Shown piece after piece: positions 48,102 through 57,334 of a stretch of DNA of 64,000 nucleotides. The translations under genes were made by a program, and so were the position numbers. Origin of the DNA: Pleomorphomonas sp. (GTDB lineage: Bacteria > Pseudomonadota > Alphaproteobacteria > Rhizobiales > Pleomorphomonadaceae); assembly GCA_029976075.1 (NCBI GenBank), contig JARKNW010000029.1:38628-102627 (forward strand), given 5' to 3'. The notes under the pieces were generated by a model, which saw only the letters and a program-made list of their open reading frames with translations, did no database searches and was not told where the DNA came from. Numbering within the stretch: the first letter of the stretch is position 1; each line of letters starts with the position of its first letter.

Positions 48102-48416
48102 ATGACCGACATAGCCACCCGGGATATCGAGCTCGACGTACGCGGGCTTCCCTGCGCCAACCGGCGCGCCATCATTTTTGGCAACTTCGACCAATTGTCT
48201 GATGGCGAGTCGCTTATCGTGATCAACGATCACGAGCCGGTTGGCTTGCGGGGGCACTTCGAGGATATCGTGCCGGGTCGCTATCGCTGGGAGGCGCTGC
48301 CGCGCGTTGACGAAGCTTTCCGCGTCCGTATCACGCGCTCCGCCTTCGATCCCGAACTCGCTCGCGAAGGGGCTGCGGCGCTCGCCGCGCTGGCCCGTCA
48401 CAGCTGCGATCACTAA
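48102..48416 (+). CDS. DUF2249-domain protein
   Basis: 104 residues, one DUF2249/TusA-like fold: ELDVRGLPCANRRAIIFGNFDQL, then VINDHEPVGLRGHF and GRYRWEALPR. Such proteins often accompany denitrification or haemerythrin-type genes, but none is here. GGAG precedes ATG 48102. It is convergent with glgP across a strong terminator. Function unknown; the Cys in GLPCANR is a possible sulfur-carrier residue by analogy with TusA. Confidence 0.8.
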   Translation: MTDIATRDIELDVRGLPCANRRAIIFGNFDQLSDGESLIVINDHEPVGLRGHFEDIVPGRYRWEALPRVDEAFRVRITRSAFDPELAREGAAALAALARHSCDH

Positions 48417-48444
48417 ATCCTTCCGCTGCTCGGGGCGGAAAATG

Positions 48445-48479
48445 AAGCGGGCGGCGAGGTTCACACCTGCCGCCCGCTT
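48445..48479. terminator. Bidirectional terminator between the DUF2249 gene and glgP
   Basis: AAGCGGGCGGC pairs with GCCGCCCGCTT (11 base pairs) across a 13-base loop, followed by TTGTC on the plus strand. Confidence 0.8.
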
Positions 48480-48500
48480 TGTCATTTGGGTGGGGCTTTT

Positions 48501-50957
48501 TCAGAAGTTCGGTTCGACGCCCCACACATCCTTGGAATAACCGCGAATGGTGCGATCGGAGGAGAACCAGCCCACCTTGGTGGTGTTGAGGATCGACCGT
48601 TCCGTCCAGCGGGCCTTGTCGCGGTAATCGACATCAACGGTGCGCTGTGTCTGGAAGTAAGACTGGAAGTCGGCGGTCACCAGGAACCAGTCGGTGTGCC
48701 ACAGGCGGTCGGCAACCTCGTTGAAGCGACCATGGTCGTCCGGCGAGAAGGTCCCGTTGACCATGGCGTCGATGGCACCCTTGAGTGTGGGGTCGCTGTC
48801 GATGGTGGCGTTGGGGTTGTATCCGCGCTGGCGGAGACCCGCGACGTCCTCGGCGGTGAGGCCGAAGATGTAGATGTTGTCCGGCCCGACCCTTTCGGCA
48901 ATCTCGACGTTGGCACCATCGAGAGTACCGATGGTCAGGGCGCCGTTGAGTGCCAGTTTCATGGTGCCGGTGCCGGAGGCTTCCATGCCGGCGGTCGAGA
49001 TCTGCTCGGAGAGATCGGCGGCTGGAATGATGATTTCGGCCAGCGACACGTTGTAGTTCGGCAGCACCGCCACCTTCAGCCGGTCGCCGATGATCGGGTC
49101 ATTGTTGACGACGCGGGCAACGTCATTGGCCAGCTTGATGATGCGCTTGGCAATCTGGTAGCCGGGGGCTGCCTTGCCGCCGAAGATCTTGACGCGTGGC
49201 GTCCATTCGGCACCGGGGCCACGGCGAATGGCCTGATAGAGGGCAATCGTCTCAAGGATATTGAGAAGCTGACGCTTGTACTCGTGCATGCGCTTGATCT
49301 GCACGTCGAACAAAGCCGTCGGATCGACTCGCAGACCGATCCGCCGCTCGATCTCTGCGGCAAGGCGCACCTTGTTGGCTTGCTTGGCAGCGGCGAACTT
49401 GTCCCGGAAGCTGGGATCGGTGGCAAACTTGGCCGCGTCCTCGATTTTTTCGAGATTGTCCACCCAGCCATCACCGATCGCTTCCAGCAACAGGGCGCGC
49501 AGGCCGGGATTGCATTCGTAAAGCCAGCGGCGGGGGGTGATGCCATTGGTTTCGTTGACGATGCGGTCCGGGTAGAGGACGTGGTAATCCTTGAACACGG
49601 TCTGCTTCATCAGCTCGGTATGAAGGGCCGAAACGCCGTTGACCCGTCGCGAACCGACGAAGGCGAGGCTCCCCATCTTGATCTCGCTCCCCCACTCGAT
49701 GATGCGGATGGCATCGAGCGACACCGGCAGGTTGCGTCCCTGCACCTCGGCAAGGTGATGGTAGTCGATCCACTCGATGATTTGCATGTGGCGCGGCAGC
49801 ACCTTGCGGAACAGGTTGGTGTTCCAGCGCTCGAGCGCCTCGGGCATCAGCGTGTGGTTGGTGTAACTGAGGCACTGGCGGGTAATGTCGAAGGCCTCGG
49901 GGAACGTGAGCCGGTAATCGTCGGCCAGGATGCGCATCAGTTCGGCGACAGCGATCGCCGGATGCGTATCGTTCATCTGGATGGCAACCTGTTCCGGCAA
50001 CTTGCGGATGTCATCGTTGTCTTCGAGGTAACGACGAAGGATGTCCTGCAGGGAGGCGGAGGTGAAGAAGTATTCCTGCTTGAGGCGCAGCTCCTTGCCT
50101 TCGGCCGTCGTATCGTCAGGGTATAGCACGCGCGAGATGGTCTCCGCGCGAATGGTCTTCTCGGCAGCCGACATATAGTCGCCGTGATTGAAACGGCCGA
50201 GATCCAGCACTTCGACGGGGCGCGAGGCCCAGAGGCGCAGCGTGTTGACGTGGCGTCCCTTCCAACCGGCAATCGGCGTGTCGTAGGCGACCGCCTTCAC
50301 CGTTTCATCGGCACGCCAGTAGGTGGCTCCATGACCATCGAAGGAAATCTGCCCGCCAAACTTGACCAGATAGGCCATCTCGGCGCGCTCGAACTCCCAG
50401 GCGCGGCCAGATACCAGCCAGTCTTCGGGTTCTTCCACCTGCCAGCCGTCATGGAAACGCTGGCGGAAAAGGCCGTGGTCATAACAGATGCCGTAGCCGT
50501 GGGCGGGAATGCCGAGCGTCGACATGGAATCGAGGAAACACGCTGCGAGGCGCCCGAGGCCACCATTGCCCAGCGCCGCGTCGCTCTCCTGTTCGAGCTG
50601 GGCCTGATAGTCGATCCCCAGCTCGGCGCAGGCGGTGCGAACCTGAGCCTCAATGCCGAGGTTGCACACCGCGTCATTGAGCAGACGGCCGATCAGGAAC
50701 TCCATGGAAAGATAGTAGACGTGCTTCTTCTGGCCGGCGTGCGAGGCCTTGGTCGACTCGAACCAACGCTCTACCACCTGATCGCGTACTGCAAGCGACA
50801 GCGCCATGCTCCAGTCCTTGGCAGTCGCCCGAGACGGATCCTTGCCGACGGAATATGTAAGCTTGTCGCGAACAGCGTCCCTGAAGGCCGCTGCCGTAAG
50901 GGTACGCGCCTGACCGGCGGAGCCGGCGGCCTCATCGATCCTGGAAGTGTCGTTCAT
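48501..50957 (-). CDS. glgP: Glycogen/maltodextrin phosphorylase
   Basis: 818 residues, standard size. NGGLGRLAACFLDS, NTLRLW, VAIQMNDTHPAIAVAELMR, YTNHTLMPEALERW and EASGTGTMKLALNGALTIGTLDGANVEI are present. The last holds the lysine that binds pyridoxal phosphate. It releases glucose 1-phosphate from glycogen or maltodextrins in the cytoplasm. No other glg gene is adjacent, unlike the usual glgBCAX clusters, so it stands alone here. Confidence 0.96.
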   Translation of the reverse strand: MNDTSRIDEAAGSAGQARTLTAAAFRDAVRDKLTYSVGKDPSRATAKDWSMALSLAVRDQVVERWFESTKASHAGQKKHVYYLSMEFLIGRLLNDAVCNLGIEAQVRTACAELGIDYQAQLEQESDAALGNGGLGRLAACFLDSMSTLGIPAHGYGICYDHGLFRQRFHDGWQVEEPEDWLVSGRAWEFERAEMAYLVKFGGQISFDGHGATYWRADETVKAVAYDTPIAGWKGRHVNTLRLWASRPVEVLDLGRFNHGDYMSAAEKTIRAETISRVLYPDDTTAEGKELRLKQEYFFTSASLQDILRRYLEDNDDIRKLPEQVAIQMNDTHPAIAVAELMRILADDYRLTFPEAFDITRQCLSYTNHTLMPEALERWNTNLFRKVLPRHMQIIEWIDYHHLAEVQGRNLPVSLDAIRIIEWGSEIKMGSLAFVGSRRVNGVSALHTELMKQTVFKDYHVLYPDRIVNETNGITPRRWLYECNPGLRALLLEAIGDGWVDNLEKIEDAAKFATDPSFRDKFAAAKQANKVRLAAEIERRIGLRVDPTALFDVQIKRMHEYKRQLLNILETIALYQAIRRGPGAEWTPRVKIFGGKAAPGYQIAKRIIKLANDVARVVNNDPIIGDRLKVAVLPNYNVSLAEIIIPAADLSEQISTAGMEASGTGTMKLALNGALTIGTLDGANVEIAERVGPDNIYIFGLTAEDVAGLRQRGYNPNATIDSDPTLKGAIDAMVNGTFSPDDHGRFNEVADRLWHTDWFLVTADFQSYFQTQRTVDVDYRDKARWTERSILNTTKVGWFSSDRTIRGYSKDVWGVEPNF

Positions 50958-51190
50958 CGGTGATCCCTGCGGTTTCGATCAATTATCACCGATGATGGTT
51001 ACGAGGAGGTGACCGATTTCTTCGGCAGCACCGTAACGCCAAGTACCGTCACCAGATAATCGTCGCCAAGACTACACGGCAAACGCCGCGGCCTCTTGGG
51101 GCGGACACTGGCGAGCAGGGCCGTCGCTGTCTAGGTCTTGGAGACCACAATAGGGAAAAAACGCCAAAAAACGGCGACTACTTACTCAAA

Positions 51191-51248
51191 TATTGCATAT
51201 CTCGAGCATTTCATTCGTCTAGATATGCAATAATCGCATATCTAGACG
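51191..51248. repeat. Three-segment alternating inverted repeat at the 3' end of prmB
   Basis: Left arm TATTGCATATCT (51191-51202) is perfectly complementary to AGATATGCAATA (51221-51232). CGTCTAGATATGC (51216-51228) is perfectly complementary to GCATATCTAGACG (51236-51248). The middle segment is shared, so the two stems (12 and 13 base pairs) exclude each other. The right arm includes the prmB stop codon. It is AT-rich in a GC-rich neighbourhood. It may be a terminator pair, a switch or a protein-binding site. Confidence 0.85.
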
Positions 51249-52162
51249 ACGTCCTTTACGCCGAGATCCTCGGCGGAAAGCCAGAAAACTTCCCCCTCTG
51301 ACTCGGCCGTATCGAGCCAGACGAAGGGCAGGTCGGGGTAGGTCATCTCCAGGATCTCGCGATCGCTGCCAATCTCGCAAAGGAGGCCGCCCCCGGGATT
51401 GAGGTGATCGGGTGCCATCTCGATGATGCGCTTGACGATGTCGAGGCCATCGAGCCCTCCGGCGAGCGCCATTTCGGGCTCGTGCCGGTATTCTTCCGGC
51501 AGCTCGGCCATCGCCTCGTCGTCGACGTAGGGTGGGTTGCTAATGATGAGATCGTAACGACGGTCTTCCAGTGGGGCGAACAGATCGCCGTGGTAGAGAC
51601 CGACACGACCGTCACCCAGGCGGTCGACATTGATCGCTGCGACGTCGAGCGCATCCTCGGAGAGGTCGACCGCATCGACCGCGGCGTTTGGGAACGTCAT
51701 TGCTGCGAGGATCGCAAGGCAACCTGAACCGGTGCAGATATCGGCGACCGACAGGATTTCGTCCGGGTCGCGGATCAACGATGTGTCGCCTTCGCCCGAG
51801 AACGCGTCGGAAAACAGCAGCTCGCCGATAAAGGAGCGCGGCACGATCACGCGTGGGTCGACGACGAAGGGCACGCCCTGAATATAGGCTTTGCCGACCA
51901 GATAGGGCGTGGGGATACGTTCCTCTATCCGGCGGTTGATCCGCTCGATGACCAGTTGGCGTTCACTACGCGTCAGGCGCGCATCAAGCCAAGGGTTGAT
52001 GTCGTCGACCGGCAGGTGCAGCGACTCGAGGATCAGGAAAACGGCGTCATCGATCGCCTCGCTGGTACCGTGGCCAATGCCGATGTCGGAGGCGCCATAA
52101 CGGCTCATGGCGTAGCGCAGGAGATCTCGGATGGTAAGAAGGTCGTCGGCAATGTCGGTCAC
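51242..52162 (-). CDS. prmB: Ribosomal protein L3 N5-glutamine methyltransferase
   Basis: 306 residues. Close to PrmB throughout: TIRDLLRYAMSRYGASDIGIGHGT, RIPTPYLVGKAYIQGVPFVVDPRVIVPRSFIGELL, ADICTGSGCLAILAA (SAM motif I), DLIISNPPYVDDEAM (NPPY) and EYRHEPEMALAGGLDGLD. It methylates the side-chain amide of a glutamine in ribosomal protein L3. GTG 52162 is preferred because homologues start at this point; the frame remains open to 52324. The gene ends inside a remarkable inverted repeat. Confidence 0.93.
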   Translation of the reverse strand: MTDIADDLLTIRDLLRYAMSRYGASDIGIGHGTSEAIDDAVFLILESLHLPVDDINPWLDARLTRSERQLVIERINRRIEERIPTPYLVGKAYIQGVPFVVDPRVIVPRSFIGELLFSDAFSGEGDTSLIRDPDEILSVADICTGSGCLAILAAMTFPNAAVDAVDLSEDALDVAAINVDRLGDGRVGLYHGDLFAPLEDRRYDLIISNPPYVDDEAMAELPEEYRHEPEMALAGGLDGLDIVKRIIEMAPDHLNPGGGLLCEIGSDREILEMTYPDLPFVWLDTAESEGEVFWLSAEDLGVKDVV

Positions 52163-52460
52163 GGCAGTGTTCCGGAAAACGAGGGCGCGGCTGCTATGAC
52201 ATGGCAAAAGCCCTGCTGCAATCAGGCATGTGAGGGCGACATGGGACCATCCCGAAAACATGACTTGATTTTGCCGTGATCCGGAGCCATTCCGTTTCCT
52301 GACGCCGACGGCGTCCTTCGTCACCGAACCCCCGAGGGGTCATGCCCAGTAACGATCACAGTCGATTGACCGTGCCGCCCAAGGCCGTTGCGCTGGACTG
52401 ATCACTGGATCGGCTCCCCCGCGACTGGCCTTAGGCGGCCGGTCGACAAAGAGGTGAGCC

Positions 52461-52943
52461 ATGAACACCACCATCCGTTTCTTCGCCGAGCAGCTCCGTC
52501 GGGTGACGGCGCCGCGCGACCCCAATGAGCTCTTCGCCGAACGCCAGACCTTTGGAGAGCGTCTGGCCGATCGTGTTGCCGCGATCGGCGGCTCCTGGTC
52601 TTTCATCATCAGCTTCGCGGCGTTCCTGATTGCCTGGGCCGTTCTCAATACCGTTGTGTTGGCGGCGCGGGCGTTCGACCCGTTTCCCTTTATTTTCCTC
52701 AACCTGATGCTGTCGATGCTGGCCGCGCTGCAGGCTCCGATCATCATGATGAGCCAGAACCGGCAGGCGGCAAAGGATCGCTTCGAGGCTCGGCTGGACT
52801 ACGAAACCAATCTTCGTTCCGAGACCGAGATTGCAGGGCTACATGCCAAGATCGACGCACTCAGCGCCGATATCGAGCGGCTCGTGGCCTTGCAGCTTGG
52901 TGCCGTCGACGAGCGAGGCGAGCTTGTCGAGGGTCGTGCCTAG
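52461..52943 (+). CDS. DUF1003-family membrane protein
   Basis: 160 residues. Two transmembrane helices (about residues 47-66 and 76-96) flank the family motif FIFLNLMLSMLAALQAPIIMMSQNRQAAKDR, with a C-terminal coiled coil (ETEIAGLHAKIDALSADIERLVAL). The function of DUF1003 is unknown. It precedes the amidotransferase operon on the same strand but is about 260 bases away and probably not part of it. Confidence 0.88.
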   Translation: MNTTIRFFAEQLRRVTAPRDPNELFAERQTFGERLADRVAAIGGSWSFIISFAAFLIAWAVLNTVVLAARAFDPFPFIFLNLMLSMLAALQAPIIMMSQNRQAAKDRFEARLDYETNLRSETEIAGLHAKIDALSADIERLVALQLGAVDERGELVEGRA

Positions 52944-53202
52944 CTCAGAACGGTCCGGCAGAAGCAGGCGACGGATATTGCCGAAGAACGACCATATCCG
53001 TTGCCCGTTTCCCCCGTGGAAATGTGGCCTGGGTGTTTAGCCGTGGCATCGCGATAACCTGCGACATGATTCACGACTGGTTATCCTTTGACTGCGACAC
53101 TGCTCGCTATCGACGAAAGCCGAAACGAGCGTCCCGACGTCGCATGTGGCGCGAGAGACTGCCGACGACTTATCGCCAAGAGCTCCGGGGGGAGTGGCAG
53201 GC

Positions 53203-53910
53203 ATGGGTGCGGCAGCGGTCGACGAGACTGCCAGCAGAAACGATCATTCATTGTCCGGATCGGTGGTCATGTTCTGCGACCATCCGTTTCGTGTCGGCCC
53301 CGGTGTATTGGTGCCGCGGCAGGAAACGGAGCTTCTGGCCAAAACGGCCGTCAGCTTGCTTGAGGGATGTGTTGCCCCAAAGATCATCGATATGTGCTGC
53401 GGGGCCGGCAATCTCGCCGTGACGCTTGCGTTGGCTCGGTCCGATGCATTGGTCACGGCGGCTGATATCACGGACGAAGCCTGCGCCTTTGCGCGCGATA
53501 ATGCCGAACACCTGGGGGTAAGCGACAGGGTTGATGTTCGTCAGGGTGATCTGTTCTCGGCGCTCTCCGGTGTAGATTTGGGCGATGGCGTCGATCTTGT
53601 CGTCGCAAATCCGCCCTACATCTCCACCGGCCGGCTCGCCAACGAAATGGCTCATCTTCTCGGGGCGGAGCCGAGGGAGGCCTTCGACGGCGGCCCCTAT
53701 GGCATCGCCATTCATCAAAGACTTGTTCGCGAAGCGAGTTCTTTTCTAAAGACCGGCGGAGTGCTGGCCTTCGAGTTTGGAGCAGGCCAGCGTACCCAGA
53801 TCGAGAGGTTGTTTGCACGGTCTGCCAACTGGACGGATGTTACCTTTCAAAGCGACGCCGCTGGCGAGCCCCGCGTCGTGTCGGCGCATGCCATGGCGAA
53901 AGGGCTCTGA
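53203..53910 (+). CDS. HemK/PrmC-like SAM methyltransferase core without the N-terminal domain
   Basis: 235 residues. PFRVGPGVLVPRQETELL resembles the PrmC substrate-proximal strand, IIDMCCGAGNLAVTLAL is SAM motif I, and LVVANPPYI is the NPPY amide-binding motif. GGPYGIAIHQRLVREASSFLKTGG follows as in HemK proteins. The helical N-terminal domain that recognises release factors is missing. GGGGGGAG eight bases before ATG 53203 sets the start; GTG 53146 is also open. The stop overlaps the next start (TGATG). In this operon it more likely N-methylates a small-molecule amide or amine than a release factor, which is inference. Confidence 0.8.
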   Translation: MGAAAVDETASRNDHSLSGSVVMFCDHPFRVGPGVLVPRQETELLAKTAVSLLEGCVAPKIIDMCCGAGNLAVTLALARSDALVTAADITDEACAFARDNAEHLGVSDRVDVRQGDLFSALSGVDLGDGVDLVVANPPYISTGRLANEMAHLLGAEPREAFDGGPYGIAIHQRLVREASSFLKTGGVLAFEFGAGQRTQIERLFARSANWTDVTFQSDAAGEPRVVSAHAMAKGL

Positions 53911-55028
53911 TGGTGAGAACGGTCAGACCCCTTGCCGTTTCCGACATTCAGGACCTGGCGCGTCTCTTCGTGAAGACGTTTCGCGATGGCGGAGACCGTG
54001 TGTCATCAGAACTCGTCAGTTATCTTGAACATCATTACCTAGCCGGCCCGTTTGCCCATCCGGACATCCCGCCTCTTGTACACATTGACGATACCGGTCG
54101 GTTGACGGGTTTCGTCGGCGTCAACACGCTGCCGATGCGTCTTGGCGAGCGCCGCTTGCGGGTTGCTGTCTGTGGCGCGCTGATGGTCGAGAATCCAGCC
54201 GTTGATCCCATGGCAGGCGCTCGGCTCCTTCGGGCGTTCCTCGCCGGGCCGCAGGATCTTTCAATCAGCGAAACGGCCAACGACGTATCCATCGCACTCT
54301 GGACGCGGCTTGGCGGTCAGGTCTTGCCAAGCTATTCGTTGGAGTGGTTGCGCATCCTGCGCCCGACAAGTTTTGTCGTCGACCGGATAGCTTCGCGGGT
54401 TCCCGCCTTCGCTATTTTCAAGCCGTTTGCGCAGGGCATCGATCGCCTTTTGGTGTGCCGCAACGCCAAGGCTGGTCCGCGCTGGTCTTGCCTTGGCGAG
54501 AAAGCCGAAAAGCCGCGTGGCCTTGTGGTCGAGCCGATCGATACTTCCGCGTTTGCCGAAGCTTTCGGCCAGCTCACCCAACATTTCAGGTTGAGGCCGG
54601 ATTTCGACGCCGAGGAGCTGGATTGCGCGCTTGCCGAAGCGGCTTCGATCCGTCAGCTTGGCGAGGCGCGCGCGGTAACGGTTCGAACCACCAAGGGTGA
54701 GGTCGTCGGCGCTGCCTTCTTCTATTTTCGGCCCAAGGGTCTGGCGACCGTATTGCAGATCGTGGCCGGCAACCGGCGCCTGCCTGCGGTTCTCGACGCG
54801 TTGCTCGCTCATCTTCATGCCAACGGTGCCATCGGCGTCGTCGGTCGGTCGCAGCCGGCACTGGTCGAAGCCTCGCTGGATCGCCGCATCGGCTTTCTGC
54901 CGTTCGTGGCAACCGTCGGCCACGCCCGCGATCCCGGCATAATGGAGGCGATCAAGTCCGGTGACGCCTTCCTCAATGGCTTCGTCGGCGAGAAGTGGAG
55001 CCGCCTCGTGGAGTGCCGGTTCGAGTGA
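53910..55028 (+). CDS. GNAT-superfamily acyltransferase-like protein
   Basis: 372 residues. The N-terminal half looks like a GNAT fold (VRPLAVSDIQDLARLFVKTFRDG, IDDTGRLTGFVGVNTLPM, VAVCGALMVENPAVDPMAGARLLRAFL). The C-terminal half may be a second, FemAB/GNAT-like domain (VRTTKGEVVGAAFFYFRP, ALLAHLHANGAIGVVGRSQ). I could not see an intact acetyl-CoA pyrophosphate loop, so the donor may be unusual, for example the operon's own carrier-bound acyl group. It overlaps the methyltransferase stop by one base and lies 61 bases before the amidotransferase. Confidence 0.65.
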   Translation: MVRTVRPLAVSDIQDLARLFVKTFRDGGDRVSSELVSYLEHHYLAGPFAHPDIPPLVHIDDTGRLTGFVGVNTLPMRLGERRLRVAVCGALMVENPAVDPMAGARLLRAFLAGPQDLSISETANDVSIALWTRLGGQVLPSYSLEWLRILRPTSFVVDRIASRVPAFAIFKPFAQGIDRLLVCRNAKAGPRWSCLGEKAEKPRGLVVEPIDTSAFAEAFGQLTQHFRLRPDFDAEELDCALAEAASIRQLGEARAVTVRTTKGEVVGAAFFYFRPKGLATVLQIVAGNRRLPAVLDALLAHLHANGAIGVVGRSQPALVEASLDRRIGFLPFVATVGHARDPGIMEAIKSGDAFLNGFVGEKWSRLVECRFE

Positions 55029-55089
55029 AACCACTTCTCACTCCTGTCATTGGCCGTCGTCGGGGCGTCATGCTTCCAGGAGATGCGCG

Positions 55090-57042
55090 ATGTGTGGCGT
55101 GATCGGCTGGTTCGGCCGCCCCGCGGCCTCAGCCGAAGATGCGGCGCTTGCAAGGGGCATGGTGGCGGCAATCGCCCATCGCGGGCCGGACGGCAGCGGC
55201 ATCTACATCGATGAGGGCAATGGAACGCGGCCAGCGGTTGGTCTCGGACATGCGCGTCTGGCCATCGTCGGACTGGAGGATGGCGCCCAGCCGATGGCGA
55301 ATGCTGACGGGTCGCTGACGGTCGCCTTCAATGGCGAGATCTTCAACTACGTCGAACTGCGAGACGAACTCAGGACACGCGGGCGACGTTTCCTGACCAA
55401 CAGCGATACCGAGGTGCTGCTGGCGCTCTATGAGGAAATGGGAGAGCATTTTCTCGATCGCCTCAACGGTGATTTCGCGTTTGCTCTTTGCGACAAGCGG
55501 CGCGGACGAATGATGCTGGCGCGCGACCGCATGGGTGTGCGGCCGCTCTACTATGCCACGACGGGCGGTCGGCTTTGGTTCGCTTCCGAGGTGAAGGCGC
55601 TCGCTGAAGTTCCAGGACTGAGGCTTGAACTCGATCCGGTCGCTCTCGATCAGATTTTCACTCTCTGGGCTCCCATGGCTCCGCGCACGGCTTTTGCCGG
55701 CATCAGCCAGTTGCAGCCCGGCGAGATGGCCATCGTCGATGCCGATGGCATGCATCGACGGCTCTGGTGGGAACTTGACTTTCCCGATCGTGACGACAGC
55801 CTTCCTTCAAGGTCGCGGCATGACGACGCCGAGGAACTGAGGGCGCTGCTCGAGGACGCGACCCGTCTCAGGATGCGGGCCGACGTACCTGTCGGGACCT
55901 ACCTGTCCGGCGGCCTTGACTCGTCGGTCACCAGCGCGCTGGCGGCACGATTGACGCCGCTTGGCCTCAACTCGTTTTCCGTGACCTTTGACGATGCCGA
56001 GCACGACGAGAGCGCGTTTCAGAACGAGATGGTCCGTGAACTCGGGACAAGGCATTCGGCCATCTCTTGCACGAAGGGCGACATCGCCGCGGCTTTCCCG
56101 AATGTCATCAGCGCCACGGAATGTCCGATCGTCAGAACTGCGCCAGCCCCCCTTTATCGTTTGTCTTCGCTTGTCCGGCAGCGTGGTTTGAAGGTGGTGC
56201 TGACCGGGGAGGGGGCCGACGAAGTGTTTGCCGGCTATGACCTGTTTTCCGAGGCGTCCGTGCGCCGCTTCGTCGCTCGCTCGCCGGCATCCAAGGTGCG
56301 ACCGCTGTTGTTCGGCCGTCTTTATCCATGGCAGAACCAGCTCAACCGTCAGTCTCCGGCGCAACTGGCCGCCGTGTTCGGTGGTGGCGATCCGACCGAT
56401 CCTTTGTACTCGCATCGACCGCGCTTCCGCTCGACATCCTCGGCCAAACTGTTCTTCAGTCCCGTGTTGAAGGATCAGCTTGCAGGGTATGACGCGACCG
56501 AGGAACTGATCGCCTCCCTGCCGCCGCGCTTTGGCCGCTGGCATCCGCTGCATCAGGCGCAGTATCTCGAAACCCGTTTTCTCCTGGCCGGCTACATTCT
56601 GTCTAGCCAGGGTGACCGTGTCGCCATGGCCCACGGCGTGGAAGGACGTTTTCCGTTTCTCGATCACCGGGTGGTCGAATTTGCCAGCCGTCTGCCGCCG
56701 GAAGCCAAACTATGCGGCCTCAAGGAAAAGCACATCCTGCGCCGGGCAGTGGGTGACCTGTTGCCGACCAGCATCGCCATGCGGCGGAAGCAGCCCTACA
56801 GGGCCCCGGAAGCCCGATCATTCACAGACGCCCTGTCTGGCGATGGAGCGATTGCCTCCGCGCTGTCGGAACGAACTCTGGCAGCCGCAGGGCTCTTTGA
56901 GCCCCGTCTCGTTCGTCGTCTTGTCGACAAGGCGATCAGCCACCCCGAAGGGTCGTTCCGGGACAACACCGCTTTCGTCGGCATTTTGTCGACCCAGCTA
57001 TGGTTCGACCGTTTCACCAGTCCATCCCCATCGCTTGCCTGA
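55090..57042 (+). CDS. AsnB-like glutamine-hydrolysing amidotransferase
   Basis: 650 residues. Class II glutaminase domain with the nucleophilic Cys exposed as MCG, then AHRGPDGSG, VAFNGEIFNY and SDTEVLL. The synthetase domain has the PP-loop GTYLSGGLDSSVTSALAA and VVLTGEGADEVFAGY. HGVEGRFPFLDHRVVEFA is the C-terminal family hallmark. GGAG precedes ATG 55090. It adenylates a carboxylate and converts it to an amide with glutamine-derived ammonia. AsnB relatives that act on carrier-bound acids are known (OxyD for malonamyl starters, glutarimide polyketide amidotransferases). The adjacent ACP makes that plausible here, against simple asparagine synthesis. Confidence 0.88.
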   Translation: MCGVIGWFGRPAASAEDAALARGMVAAIAHRGPDGSGIYIDEGNGTRPAVGLGHARLAIVGLEDGAQPMANADGSLTVAFNGEIFNYVELRDELRTRGRRFLTNSDTEVLLALYEEMGEHFLDRLNGDFAFALCDKRRGRMMLARDRMGVRPLYYATTGGRLWFASEVKALAEVPGLRLELDPVALDQIFTLWAPMAPRTAFAGISQLQPGEMAIVDADGMHRRLWWELDFPDRDDSLPSRSRHDDAEELRALLEDATRLRMRADVPVGTYLSGGLDSSVTSALAARLTPLGLNSFSVTFDDAEHDESAFQNEMVRELGTRHSAISCTKGDIAAAFPNVISATECPIVRTAPAPLYRLSSLVRQRGLKVVLTGEGADEVFAGYDLFSEASVRRFVARSPASKVRPLLFGRLYPWQNQLNRQSPAQLAAVFGGGDPTDPLYSHRPRFRSTSSAKLFFSPVLKDQLAGYDATEELIASLPPRFGRWHPLHQAQYLETRFLLAGYILSSQGDRVAMAHGVEGRFPFLDHRVVEFASRLPPEAKLCGLKEKHILRRAVGDLLPTSIAMRRKQPYRAPEARSFTDALSGDGAIASALSERTLAAAGLFEPRLVRRLVDKAISHPEGSFRDNTAFVGILSTQLWFDRFTSPSPSLA

Positions 57043-57054
57043 CAGGAGCTGCTC

Positions 57055-57315
57055 TTGAGCGACAGCATCAACTCGATCGTGTCGATGTTCTTGATCGACA
57101 ATTTTCGCTTCGGTGACACATCCGTCGCCATCGCACCCGATGAGTCACTCATCGAGGCAGGGTTTATCGATTCCACCGGGGTGCTCGAACTCGTCGCTTT
57201 CCTGGAGGAGCGTTTCGGCATTGCGGTCGATGATGCGGACATCGTGCCGGAGAACCTGGACAGTCTGGCGGCCATCGCTCGCTACGTTGAGAAGAAGGGT
57301 GGCAAGGCCGCCTGA
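57055..57315 (+). CDS. Stand-alone acyl/aminoacyl carrier protein
   Basis: 86 residues, acidic, four-helix carrier pattern. The phosphopantetheine serine lies in GFIDSTGVLELVAFLEERFGI, with the DS dipeptide at the start of helix 2. IVPENLDSLAAIARYVEKK closes the domain. It starts with TTG 57055 after CAGGAG, 12 bases behind the amidotransferase. The DSTGVLEL form differs from fatty-acid AcpP (DSLDTVEL) and suits a dedicated secondary pathway. It needs a phosphopantetheinyl transferase encoded elsewhere. Confidence 0.88.
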   Translation: MSDSINSIVSMFLIDNFRFGDTSVAIAPDESLIEAGFIDSTGVLELVAFLEERFGIAVDDADIVPENLDSLAAIARYVEKKGGKAA

Positions 57316-57334
57316 CGGCCGAAAGGAGGCTAGC

